Origin: Sinomonas terrae
GTDB lineage: Bacteria; Actinomycetota; Actinomycetes; Actinomycetales; Micrococcaceae
Length of the DNA: 64,000 bases
Direction: 5' to 3'
Assembly (NCBI RefSeq): GCF_022539255.1
Contig: NZ_JAKZBV010000001.1
Span: forward strand, 1,612,001-1,676,000
The position numbers and the translations under genes are program-made. Each line of letters starts with the position of its first letter. The stretch's first letter is position 1. The notes under the pieces are model-generated. The model saw nothing but the letters and a program-made list of their open reading frames with translations, was not told where the DNA came from and searched no databases. Shown here piece by piece: positions 16,259 to 24,348 of the stretch.

Positions 16259-17788
16259 CTACTGGCGGCCGCGGAGGGGTCGGTTGGCGATGACGGGTGC
16301 TGTTCCGGTGTGGCCGTTGCGGGTGGCGGCGATGTGGTGGATGCGGTCGCGGCAGGCGTACCAGCCGATGACCATGAGGATGATGGCGATGGCGGTGGCC
16401 AGGAGGGTCCAGGGGGAGTCGGCCAGGATCATGGTCAGGACGACGGCGAGGAAGGCCAGGGTGAGGTAGCCGGTGTAGGGGGCGCCGGGCATGCGGAAGG
16501 CGGGGCGTTCGAGCCAGCCCTTGGCGGCCCAGCGTTGGAGCTGGATCTGGCAGATGACGATGGTGGCCCAGGTGGCGATGATGCCGACGGAGGCGACGTT
16601 CAGGACGATCTCGAAGGCGTCGGCGGGGACGAGGTAGTTCAGGGGGACGCCCAGGAGGGAGACGGCGGCGGTGATGGCGATGCCGCCGTAGGGCACTCCT
16701 GCCTTGTTCATGCGCAGGGCGAATTTGGGGGCGGAGCCGGCGGCGGCCATGGAGCGCAGGATGCGCCCGGTGGAGTAGAGGCCGGCGTTGAGGGAGGAGA
16801 GGGAGGCGGTGAGGACGACGAGGTTCATGATGACGTCGACGCCGTTGACGCCGATGTGGCCGAAGAAGGTCACGAAGGGGCTCACGCCCTCCTGGTAGTC
16901 GGTGTAGGGCAGCAGGAGGGAGAGCAGGACGACGGAGCCGACGTAGAACACGGCGATGCGGGCGACGACGGAGTTGATGGCCCGGGGCATGATCCTGGCG
17001 GGGTCCTGGGTCTCCCCGGCGGCGGTGCCGACGAGTTCGACGGAGGCGTAGGCGAACACGACGCCCTGCATGAGCAGGATCATGGGCATGATCCCGGCGG
17101 GGAAGATGCCGCCGTGGGCGGCGATCAGGCCGGGTCCGACGGGGCCGCCGGTGGGGGTGCCGAAGACGACGAAGTAGATGCCCAGGGCCAGGAAGGCCAG
17201 CAGGGCGGCGACCTTGATCAGGGCGAACCAGAATTCCATCTCGCCGAAGACCTTCACGGAGACCAGGTTCAGGGCCAGGACCAGGACCAGGGCGATCAGG
17301 GCCCAGGCCCATTGGGGGACGGTGTCGATCCAGGGCACGTACCGGCCGAAGAAGTGCATGTAGAGGGCGGCGGCGGTGGTGTCGACGATGGTGGTCATGG
17401 CCCAGTTGATCCAGTAGAACCAGCCGGAGACGAAGGCTGCCTTCTCGCCGAAGAACTCGCGGGCGTAGGAGACGAAGGACCCGGAGGAGGGCCGGTGCAG
17501 GACGAGCTCGCCCAGGGCGCGCAGGATCAGGAAGACGAAGAGGCCGCAGATCGCGTAGGAGAGCACCAGGGAGGGCCCCGCGGCGGCCAGGCGGCCGCCG
17601 GCGCCGAGGAACAGGCCGGTGCCGATCGCGCCGCCGATCGCGATCATCTGGATCTGGCGGGCCTTGAGGCCCTTGTGGTAGCCGGCATCCTCGGCATGGA
17701 TCACATGGTCCGTCGAATGCGCATGGCCATGATCCTCAACGTGGTCTGGGCGTTGCTGGCCGCTCTGGGCCGGGTTGGTGGAGGACAT
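16259..17788 (-). CDS. ansP: L-asparagine permease (APC superfamily, AnsP-like)
   Basis: 509 residues with 12 predicted membrane segments. The N-terminus is hydrophilic and His-rich (about 40 residues); then GLKARQIQMIAIGGAIGTGLF and later YASVELVGTAAGETQDPA, the pattern of the asparagine/GABA permease group. It follows aspartase and asparaginase on the same strand (102 bp behind aspA), so asparagine import is the best assignment. The ORF is strongly GC-biased with runs of clustered G+C at third positions. Confidence 0.8.
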   Translation of the reverse strand: MSSTNPAQSGQQRPDHVEDHGHAHSTDHVIHAEDAGYHKGLKARQIQMIAIGGAIGTGLFLGAGGRLAAAGPSLVLSYAICGLFVFLILRALGELVLHRPSSGSFVSYAREFFGEKAAFVSGWFYWINWAMTTIVDTTAAALYMHFFGRYVPWIDTVPQWAWALIALVLVLALNLVSVKVFGEMEFWFALIKVAALLAFLALGIYFVVFGTPTGGPVGPGLIAAHGGIFPAGIMPMILLMQGVVFAYASVELVGTAAGETQDPARIMPRAINSVVARIAVFYVGSVVLLSLLLPYTDYQEGVSPFVTFFGHIGVNGVDVIMNLVVLTASLSSLNAGLYSTGRILRSMAAAGSAPKFALRMNKAGVPYGGIAITAAVSLLGVPLNYLVPADAFEIVLNVASVGIIATWATIVICQIQLQRWAAKGWLERPAFRMPGAPYTGYLTLAFLAVVLTMILADSPWTLLATAIAIILMVIGWYACRDRIHHIAATRNGHTGTAPVIANRPLRGRQ

Positions 17789-17890
17789 CAGCGTCCTTTC
17801 ATTGATCGGGAACGGGCGGGAGATGGGTGCTTCGTACGGGGAGGGGCCACAGGGCCGGAAGGGTTTTAGACGGTCGGGTTCGAAGGGGTT

Positions 17891-19339
17891 CTAGACGGTC
17901 AGGTTCGCGAGGCGTTCGGGGCGCAGGAGCTCCTCGAGCCGCTCGGCGGTGAGGAGGCCGCGTTCGAGCACGAGCTCGGCCACGCCGCGCCCCGTCGTCA
18001 GTGCTTCCTGGGCGATCGAGGTGGCGGCCGCGTAGCCCAGGTACGGGTTGAGCGCGGTGACGAGGCCGATCGAGTGTTCGACGCTCGCGCGCAGCCGCTC
18101 GGCATTGGCCGTGATCCCGCGCACGCAGCGCTCGGTGAGCGTGTGGCACGCGGCTTCGAGGTGGGCGATGCTTTTGTGGAGGCTGTGCACGATGACGGGC
18201 TCGAAGGCGTTGAGCTGGAGCTGGCCTGCCTCCGCGGCCATCGTGATGGTGACGTCGTTGCCGATGACCTCGTAGGCGACCTGGCTGACCACCTCGGGGA
18301 TGACCGGGTTGATCTTGCCGGGCATGATCGAGGAGCCGGACTGCACCGCCGGCAGGACGATCTCCCCGAGGCCGGCACGCGGCCCCGAGGAGAGGAGGCG
18401 GAGGTCGTTGCAGATCTTCGAGAGCTTGACGGCCACGCGCTTCAGGACGCCCGAGAGGTGGACGAAGGCCCCCATGTCCTGGGTCGCCTCGATGAGGTCG
18501 ACGGCGGTCACGAGCGGCAGGCCGGTTGCCTCGCCGAGGTGCCGGCAGGCAGCCTCGGCGTAGCCGGCCGGGGCGTTGAGCCCGGTGCCGATGGCTGTGG
18601 CGCCGAGGTTGATCTCGTGCACGAGCCGCGAGGCCTCGCGCAGCCGCTCGCGGTCCTCGCCGATGGTGACGGCGTAGGTCCCGAATTCCTGGCCGAGGGT
18701 CATGGGCACGGCGTCCTGGAGCTGGGTGCGGCCCATCTTGACGACCGTCCGGAACTCGCCCGCCTTGTCCGCGAACGCCTCTTCGAGCGAGGTGAGTGCC
18801 TCGAGGAGGCCCTCGATGCCGTACACCGTGGCGACGCGCACCGCGGTGGGGTAGACGTCGTTGGTCGACTGGCTCAGGTTCACATGGTCGTTCGGATGAA
18901 GCGCGGCGTAGTCGCCCTTCGTGCGCCCGAGCAGTTCGAGCGCGCGGTTCGCGATGACCTCGTTCGCGTTCATGTTCGACGACGTCCCGGCACCGCCTTG
19001 GATGACGTCGACGACGAACTGGTCGGCGAGGCGCCCGTCGAGGATCTCGAGGCAGGCCCTTTCGATGGCGCTGCCGCGGTCCGGGTCGAGGAGGCCGAGT
19101 TCCTGGTTCGCCCTCGCGGCCGCGAGCTTGACCGCCGCGAGGCCGCGCACGAGGTGCGGGTTCGTCGAGAGAGGCTGCCCCGTGATCGGGAAATTCTCGA
19201 CGGCACGCAGAGTGTGGACCCCCCAGTACGCGTCAGCGGGGACCTCGCGGTCGCCCAGGAGGTCGTGGTCGATGCGGGTGGCTGGAAGGGGGGTTTCCCT
19301 GTCGAGCGTCTCTTCGTCGAGCGTCTCGGCCTGGTTCAT
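17891..19339 (-). CDS. aspA: aspartate ammonia-lyase
   Basis: 482 residues, fumarase/aspartase superfamily: signature GSSIMPGKINPVIPE, plus TSSNMNANEVIANRA and HPNDHVNLSQSTNDVYPT. It deaminates L-aspartate to fumarate and ammonia. Encoded downstream of asparaginase and upstream of the asparagine permease, it completes Asn to Asp to fumarate. The first 20 residues contain a small duplicated acidic segment (ETLDEETLDRET). Confidence 0.92.
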   Translation of the reverse strand: MNQAETLDEETLDRETPLPATRIDHDLLGDREVPADAYWGVHTLRAVENFPITGQPLSTNPHLVRGLAAVKLAAARANQELGLLDPDRGSAIERACLEILDGRLADQFVVDVIQGGAGTSSNMNANEVIANRALELLGRTKGDYAALHPNDHVNLSQSTNDVYPTAVRVATVYGIEGLLEALTSLEEAFADKAGEFRTVVKMGRTQLQDAVPMTLGQEFGTYAVTIGEDRERLREASRLVHEINLGATAIGTGLNAPAGYAEAACRHLGEATGLPLVTAVDLIEATQDMGAFVHLSGVLKRVAVKLSKICNDLRLLSSGPRAGLGEIVLPAVQSGSSIMPGKINPVIPEVVSQVAYEVIGNDVTITMAAEAGQLQLNAFEPVIVHSLHKSIAHLEAACHTLTERCVRGITANAERLRASVEHSIGLVTALNPYLGYAAATSIAQEALTTGRGVAELVLERGLLTAERLEELLRPERLANLTV

Positions 19340-19467
19340 GGGAAGAGCCTTTCGTCCTGATTCGGGCAGGGTGTGGTCGGGGCAGGGTGTGGTCGGGGCA
19401 CAGTTCGGTTCGGGAACGTTGAGGTTGGGGTGCGGTTCGGGCGGTGGGCGTGGGGTCCGTGATCGGC

Positions 19468-20580
19468 TCAGGCGGGGAACGCGTCGTCGAGCGCGGCCAC
19501 GATGCCCACGGGCCGACCGCCGCCGAGGACGGTTCCGGCGGCGAGTCCGGCGAGCGGGCCGTCCGGCGCGGCTTCGGGGACACCGAGGGCAGCAAGGGCG
19601 CGTACGGCGACGGGCATGCGGGCGCGGTCGCCGCCGTCGGAGATCTTCACTGCGATCGCGCGGCCGTCGGGAAGCCCGATGAGCTGGACCCCCTCGAAGC
19701 CGTCCTTGGCAACGGCGCCGGGCAGGAGCCGCATGAGCGCGGTCACGTCGCGGCCCTCGCCCGCCACCATCTCGGGATAGCGGGTCATGGCACGTCCGAC
19801 GGCGGCTTCCGCGCTCAGGGCGACAGGCCCGCCGTCGTGCGCCCCGCCGTCGTGCGCCCCGGCGTCAAGTGCTGCATCGTCGGTCTGCGCCTCGGCCGCG
19901 GCCCGCGCGAGGCGGCCATAGGCGCGGGCGATGCCGGCGAGGCTGAGCGCGGGCAGAGGGGTGCCGCAGCCGTCCGTGCTCCAGACGGCGGGCTCTTCGC
20001 CCGTGAGCTCGGCGATCGTCGCGGCGACGAGCTGCTGCAGCGGGTGGTCCGGGCTCAGGTATCCCTTGACAGGCCAACCGTTGAGGGTGCAGACCGCCGC
20101 CATCGCGGCATGCTTGCCCGAGCAGTTCTGGCAGAGGTGGTCCGCGCTGCCGCCGTCGTGGAGCCACTGTTCGCGCTCAGGGGCGCCATAGGGAAGGTCG
20201 ACTGTGTTCTCGAGGGCCGAAATGCCTAGGCCGTGCATCGTGAGGATCCGCAGAGCACCTTCGCGGTGGGCCGTCCCGCCGCTGTGGCTCGCGGCCGAGA
20301 GGGCAAGGAGCGATTCCGGGAGGCTGAGGCCTGCGCGCACGAGGGCGACCGCCTGCAGCGGCTTCAGCGCGGACCGCGGATAGAACGGCACGCTCGAATC
20401 GCCCGCTTCCCACACGAGGCTCCCGTTAGCGGCTGTGGCCGCGACGCTTCCGTAGTGGACGCCCTCGACGAGCTCGCCACGGATCTGCACGGCGAGCGGG
20501 ACGTGCGCGGGGAGGCCCGGAAGCACGAGGGCGCGCCCTGCCGGGGAGACGAAGGGGGAGTGATCAGCGATGGAAGGCAT
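19468..20580 (-). CDS. asparaginase (AnsA/Rhizobium etli-type, asparaginase II family)
   Basis: 370 residues. Family hallmarks: SxxK motif in RSALKPLQA, cysteine/lysine motif CQNCSGKHAAM and DGCGTPLPALSL, which in the Rhizobium etli enzyme provide the serine-lysine active site and a zinc site. It hydrolyses L-asparagine to aspartate and ammonia. ATG 20580 (MPSIADH) is preceded by AGAGAG; an upstream extension to 20628 runs through tandem repeats and is not credible. A short GAHDGGAHDGG duplication lies in a loop. Confidence 0.88.
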   Translation of the reverse strand: MPSIADHSPFVSPAGRALVLPGLPAHVPLAVQIRGELVEGVHYGSVAATAANGSLVWEAGDSSVPFYPRSALKPLQAVALVRAGLSLPESLLALSAASHSGGTAHREGALRILTMHGLGISALENTVDLPYGAPEREQWLHDGGSADHLCQNCSGKHAAMAAVCTLNGWPVKGYLSPDHPLQQLVAATIAELTGEEPAVWSTDGCGTPLPALSLAGIARAYGRLARAAAEAQTDDAALDAGAHDGGAHDGGPVALSAEAAVGRAMTRYPEMVAGEGRDVTALMRLLPGAVAKDGFEGVQLIGLPDGRAIAVKISDGGDRARMPVAVRALAALGVPEAAPDGPLAGLAAGTVLGGGRPVGIVAALDDAFPA

Positions 20581-20606
20581 AGCTCTCTGGAAATCGATAG
20601 TCGGTG

Positions 20607-20657
20607 GGCAACGGTGGTGGGTCGGCAACGGTGGTGGGTCGGCAAGGGTGGCGGGTG
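20607..20657. repeat. three 17-bp tandem repeats before the asparaginase gene
   Basis: GGCAACGGTGGTGGGTC twice, then a third diverged copy, directly upstream of the asparaginase ribosome-binding site and just behind the GntR stop. Confidence 0.85.
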
Positions 20658-20667
20658 GGAGGGGCAG

Positions 20668-21402
20668 TCAGGCGCGAGGAGCTCCCAGGGACCCGAGAGC
20701 TTCGTCGACCGCAGCGAGATGGTCCGCCATGGCAGCGGACGCGAGTTCTGCCGAGCCGGCCTCGATCGCCGCGACGATCCGACGGTGTTCGACGTCCGAG
20801 GCGCGCTGGCGGTCGGCGACGAGGTTGAGGGTTTCGGACTGGTTCGCGAGCGCGTCGCGCAGGTCGACGACGACGCCCTCGAACACCCTGTTGCCGCTCG
20901 CCCGCGCGATGAGGCAGTGGAAGGTGGCGTCGAGCGCGACCCACGCCGCCGGCTCGTCCTCGACGGCCATGTCGGCCGCGATCCCCTTCAGGGTCGCGAG
21001 GTCCTCCTCGCTGCGCCGCAGGGCGGCGAGCCCGGCGGCCGGAACCTCGATGTGCGGCCGGGCCTCGGTGAGGTCCCGAGCGGAGTAGCGACCGAGCACG
21101 AGGTCCCCGGAGACGCGGCCCGAGACCACGAACGTTCCCTTCCCCGTGTGGGTCTCGGTGAGCCCCAGCGCGGCGCACGACCGCAGCGCTTCCCGGACCA
21201 CCGAGCGGCTGACCCCGTAGCGTCCGGCCAGGGCCGCCTCCGCGGGAAGCTTCGAGCCCACCGGCACCCGCCCGGACTCGATCTCTCCCCGCAGCTCGGC
21301 CAGGACCGCCTCCGCGGCGCTCAGCCGGGCGAGCGGACGCCGCGTGACCTCAGGGGAGGTCACCTCAGGCTGTCGAGCTGTAGGGCTGTCTGACAGGCTC
21401 AC
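20668..21402 (-). CDS. FadR-type GntR regulator of the asparagine cluster
   Basis: 244 residues: winged helix-turn-helix (AEAALAGRYGVSRSVVREALRS, GKGTFVV) and a C-terminal all-helical FCD ligand domain with the metal-site pattern D...H near ALDATFHCLI and the later VEHRRIV and MADHL. GTG start 21402; the longer open frame is spurious. First gene of the run regulator - asparaginase - aspartase - permease, so it most likely controls asparagine use with an organic acid or amino acid as effector. Confidence 0.85.
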   Translation of the reverse strand: MSLSDSPTARQPEVTSPEVTRRPLARLSAAEAVLAELRGEIESGRVPVGSKLPAEAALAGRYGVSRSVVREALRSCAALGLTETHTGKGTFVVSGRVSGDLVLGRYSARDLTEARPHIEVPAAGLAALRRSEEDLATLKGIAADMAVEDEPAAWVALDATFHCLIARASGNRVFEGVVVDLRDALANQSETLNLVADRQRASDVEHRRIVAAIEAGSAELASAAMADHLAAVDEALGSLGAPRA

Positions 21403-21409
21403 CCCCCGA

Positions 21410-21438
21410 CTATGACACTTCTCACAGAACGCTGTCAA
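21410..21438 (-). promoter_or_regulatory. promoter of the GntR/asparagine genes, near-leaderless
   Basis: On the minus strand: -35 TTGACA (21433-21438), 17-bp spacer, -10 TCATAG (21410-21415). The expected start of transcription falls within 1-2 bases of the GTG at 21402, implying a leaderless or almost leaderless message. Confidence 0.45.
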
Positions 21439-21473
21439 CCGGCCGCGTGCCTCAGAGTGACGGCCCGTGTGCC

Positions 21474-22127
21474 TCAGAACGAGGGATACAGCTCTCCCAC
21501 CGGGACGTCGGGTGCCAAGCGGTTGTCCGGGCCGGGGAGCGGGCAGGCCCAAGCCTCGTCGTAGGCGCACGAGGGGTTGTACGCGAAGTTGAAGTCGAGC
21601 GTGTAGACGGGCACGCCGTCGTCGTCGGTCCGGGCGCCGAGATAGGCGCCCTTGATCGTGTCGAGGAGGTACCGCCCGGCGCCGTAGGTCCCACCCTCGC
21701 GGCCCGCGGTCCCATCTCGGAACGGCACGAAGACGCCTCCGCCGTAACCCGCATGCCGCCAGGCCGCGAGCCTGCCAAGGCCGGGCACCTCGAACGTACC
21801 GAGCCGTACGAAGTGCACCACCCCGTCCGTGCCCGTCGCAACCGGTCTCTCCTGGCCCTTGCCGTCGGGGAGGAGGGGCACTTCGAAGCGGAAGTCGGCG
21901 TAGTAGGGAGCCGTTCGCAGCCCGCGAAAGGTTGCGCGCTCTTCGCGGACGACGGCGGAGGCCGGGTGGGTGCCGAAGAGCACGTCGCGTTCGCGGCGCC
22001 ACAGTTCGTGTCCGGCCCGCGGGCTTTCGGCCGCCCGCACGCGCTGATAGAGATCGAACACGCGGAGGCGCCAGTCTGCGACCTCGTGGGCGGGGATCGC
22101 GAGGCCGTCCTCGTCCTGCTCCAGCAT
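21474..22127 (-). CDS. DUF1684 family protein
   Basis: 217 residues matching the DUF1684 pattern: an N-terminal W(R)xxR region, central FRGLRTAPYYADFRFEV, and the C-terminal signature TLDFNFAYNPSCAYDEAW followed by CPLPGPDNRL. Function is unknown for the family. Its start (ATG 22127) is 41 bp from the divergent lipoprotein start. Confidence 0.8.
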   Translation of the reverse strand: MLEQDEDGLAIPAHEVADWRLRVFDLYQRVRAAESPRAGHELWRRERDVLFGTHPASAVVREERATFRGLRTAPYYADFRFEVPLLPDGKGQERPVATGTDGVVHFVRLGTFEVPGLGRLAAWRHAGYGGGVFVPFRDGTAGREGGTYGAGRYLLDTIKGAYLGARTDDDGVPVYTLDFNFAYNPSCAYDEAWACPLPGPDNRLAPDVPVGELYPSF

Positions 22128-22168
22128 GGCGCCAGACTATCGCTGCTGCGGTTCGCTAGTGTGGCGGC

Positions 22169-22987
22169 ATGGTTGCGGTTCGCCCCCTCGGCAGGGTATC
22201 GGGCACTGTCCTCAGAGTATCGGGCACTGTCCTCAGCGTCTTGGCTTCAGGTCTGGCCGCGCTGCTCCTTTCCTCTTGCAGTGCCGGCCAGAGCTCCCCT
22301 CAATGGACCCCAGTGGGTCCGGAGACGGCCTCGGCGAGCGCTTCGCCGAAGCCGGGCACCAGCGTCTCCGCGAGCGGCACGCCGTCTCCGGGTGCGACGT
22401 CGGCCGAATGGAAGACCTTCACCGATCCGGGGAAGACGATCAGCTTCGAACTGCCCGCGCAGTGGATCGTGCAGTCGGCGGCGCTTGCCCCCGGTTCTGC
22501 AGCATCTGGGGTACACTACGACGTCAAGAAGGCGGACGGCACTTTCGTCGCCGCGCTACAGACTGGCCTCCCGATGCCAGCCTCGCAGCCGTGCGACGCC
22601 AGCCAGGCCAAGCCCTACGCCGTGCTCAACAGCGTTCCGGTGAAGCTTCCGTTCCAAGACGGACCGGCCGCACTGACGCCGCGCTTCGTCTTCCGGGTCA
22701 TCCAGGGCTACAAGTACTTCGGCTCGTTCGGGCTCGTCGGCGTCACGACCTCGGCCCAAGACGGCAAGGCGTGCCGCCTGCTCAACATCGTGCCTGGACC
22801 GACCGGGTCCGGCGGCTACTCGTTCTCGGACGTCACAGAACTCGCGCCCCTCGCTCCCAACGCAGAGGTTGCCCCATTGCAGGCATTCGATAATCTTGCT
22901 CAGGCGTCGGATTACGTCCAGACGTCGGGAGACTTCGCCGACGCACAGCGAATGATCATGTCGCTCAAGTTCACGAAGACCTCCTAG
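22169..22987 (+). CDS. secreted lipoprotein of unknown function
   Basis: 272 residues: a signal peptide with a lipobox (LLSSC, Cys at about residue 37), a Ser/Pro/Ala/Thr-rich linker, then a globular domain beginning WKTFTDPGKTISFELP that resembles small actinobacterial PsbP/LpqN-like surface lipoproteins. A 21-bp duplication (22195-22215 and 22216-22236) doubles the heptad RVSGTVL in the signal peptide, which explains its unusual length. It is followed 29 bp later by a transglutaminase-like gene on the same strand. Confidence 0.75.
   Translation: MVAVRPLGRVSGTVLRVSGTVLSVLASGLAALLLSSCSAGQSSPQWTPVGPETASASASPKPGTSVSASGTPSPGATSAEWKTFTDPGKTISFELPAQWIVQSAALAPGSAASGVHYDVKKADGTFVAALQTGLPMPASQPCDASQAKPYAVLNSVPVKLPFQDGPAALTPRFVFRVIQGYKYFGSFGLVGVTTSAQDGKACRLLNIVPGPTGSGGYSFSDVTELAPLAPNAEVAPLQAFDNLAQASDYVQTSGDFADAQRMIMSLKFTKTS
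22195..22236 (+). repeat. 21-bp tandem duplication in the lipoprotein signal peptide
   Basis: Two copies of a 21-bp unit (containing GTATCGGGCACTGTCCTCAG) encode RVSGTVL-RVSGTVL in the n/h-region. Confidence 0.9.
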
Positions 22988-23016
22988 GCCGTTCGACTCC
23001 TAGCCCCTGGAGCGCC

Positions 23017-23823
23017 ATGCTGCGTACTGTCAGCGCCCGTCTCTCGTTCACCACCGTCGCCCAGACGAAGGTGGCCATGGCCGTCGCCGTCGCGCAGAAT
23101 CCCGGATACACGTCCTTCGACGAACAGCTCACCGTGACCTCGGACGGTCAGCCTGTCCCGTGGCGCGAGCTCGTGGACGGACATGGGAGCCGCTTCCACG
23201 TGCTCGAGTTCGACTATCCCGCCGACATCGAGGTCGAGTACACGGCGAGCGTGCGGGGACGCGCGGTCCCCGAAACGGTCGACGAGATGGACCTCATCCG
23301 CTACGTCCGGCCGAGCCGGTACGCAGAAAGCGACCGTCTTCTGCCTACCTCCTATGGGCAGTTCGGAGGAATGACAGGCTCATCGCTCGTCGTCGCGGTT
23401 CGCAAGTGGGTCCACGAGCAGCTCTCCTACGTCGCCGGTTCATCCCGCGGCACCGACGGCGCCGTCGAGACCCTGCTGCACCGCCGCGGCGTCTGCAGGG
23501 ACTACGCCCACCTCGCGATCGCGCTCCTGCGCGCCAAGGATGTCCCCGCCCGGCTCACGGCGGTCTACGCGCCCGGGCTGCGGCCCATGGACTTCCACGC
23601 CGTCGCCGAGGCGTACGTCGACGGCGCGTGGCACGTCATCGATCCGACCGGCCTGGCATCCCGCTACGGAATGCTTCGGATCACGGCAGGGCGCGATTCC
23701 TCCGACACCGCCTTCCTCTCGACCGTCGGCGGGAGCCTTGTCCTACGGCGACTCGCGGTCGCCGCCGACTGCGACGAAACGCTCCCCGACGACGACCCTG
23801 AAGCGCTCGCCGTCGTCGGCTGA
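23017..23823 (+). CDS. transglutaminase-like cysteine protease family protein
   Basis: 268 residues. The C-terminal half has the transglutaminase-core triad: cysteine in RRGVCRDYAHLAIALLR, histidine in DFHAVAEAYVDG, and aspartate in WHVIDPT. The N-terminal half is a beta-rich domain typical of these proteins. They are peptidases or amidases of unknown substrate, cytosolic here (no signal peptide). Start ATG 23017. Confidence 0.85.
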   Translation: MLRTVSARLSFTTVAQTKVAMAVAVAQNPGYTSFDEQLTVTSDGQPVPWRELVDGHGSRFHVLEFDYPADIEVEYTASVRGRAVPETVDEMDLIRYVRPSRYAESDRLLPTSYGQFGGMTGSSLVVAVRKWVHEQLSYVAGSSRGTDGAVETLLHRRGVCRDYAHLAIALLRAKDVPARLTAVYAPGLRPMDFHAVAEAYVDGAWHVIDPTGLASRYGMLRITAGRDSSDTAFLSTVGGSLVLRRLAVAADCDETLPDDDPEALAVVG

Positions 23824-23862
23824 CCGCTGGCGCCGGCGGACCCCGCTAGTCGAGCGGACCCC

Positions 23863-24348
23863 TCACAGCGGATTGTTCTCGACCACGTGCTCACGGAGCT
23901 TGGCGGTGAGCCTCGTCAGCTCGGCCAGCTCATCGGCGTCGAGCGCCTCGCCGAAGAGGCGCCCGATCTCGCGCACGTGCCCGCGGCCGATCCGTCGCTG
24001 CGTCTCGCGGCCGGCGTCAGTCAGGGTGATGAGGATGCCGCGGGCGTCGTCGGGGGCGGCGCGGCGCGCGACGAGCCCTTTGCGCTCGAGTCGCTCGACG
24101 AGCCGGCTGAGGCTCGATTGAGCGAGCAGAACGTGGTCGTTGAGCTCGTTGAGACGCAGTCCGCCTTGGGGACAGCCGCTCAGCGTGAAGAGGACGTCGT
24201 ACTCCTTGATCCCCAGCTCACGGAACGCCGGGTCTGCCTGGAGGCGGCGCATGACGGCGACCTGCGCCCGGAAGAGGGACTCCCACGCCTCGGCCGTGTC
24301 GCGGACCGAAGGACCCGGAGTCGCTGGGGCGCCAGCCGAAGGATTCAC
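23863..24348 (-). CDS. MarR family transcriptional regulator
   Basis: 161 residues with the MarR winged helix: LRLNELNDHVLLAQSSLSRLVERLERKGLV and the wing RRAAPDDARGILITLTDAG (quoted in pieces under 20 residues: LAQSSLSRLVERLERKGL, RGILITLTDAG). Its ATG overlaps the stop of the luciferase-like gene (ATGA), so the two are co-translated; the palindrome before that gene is the likely operator. Confidence 0.88.
   Translation of the reverse strand: MNPSAGAPATPGPSVRDTAEAWESLFRAQVAVMRRLQADPAFRELGIKEYDVLFTLSGCPQGGLRLNELNDHVLLAQSSLSRLVERLERKGLVARRAAPDDARGILITLTDAGRETQRRIGRGHVREIGRLFGEALDADELAELTRLTAKLREHVVENNPL

Noticed and set aside
16031..17869. 612-residue plus-strand open frame rich in Gly/Asp/Glu
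   Set aside because: Antisense of the asparagine permease; composition is that of reversed codons.
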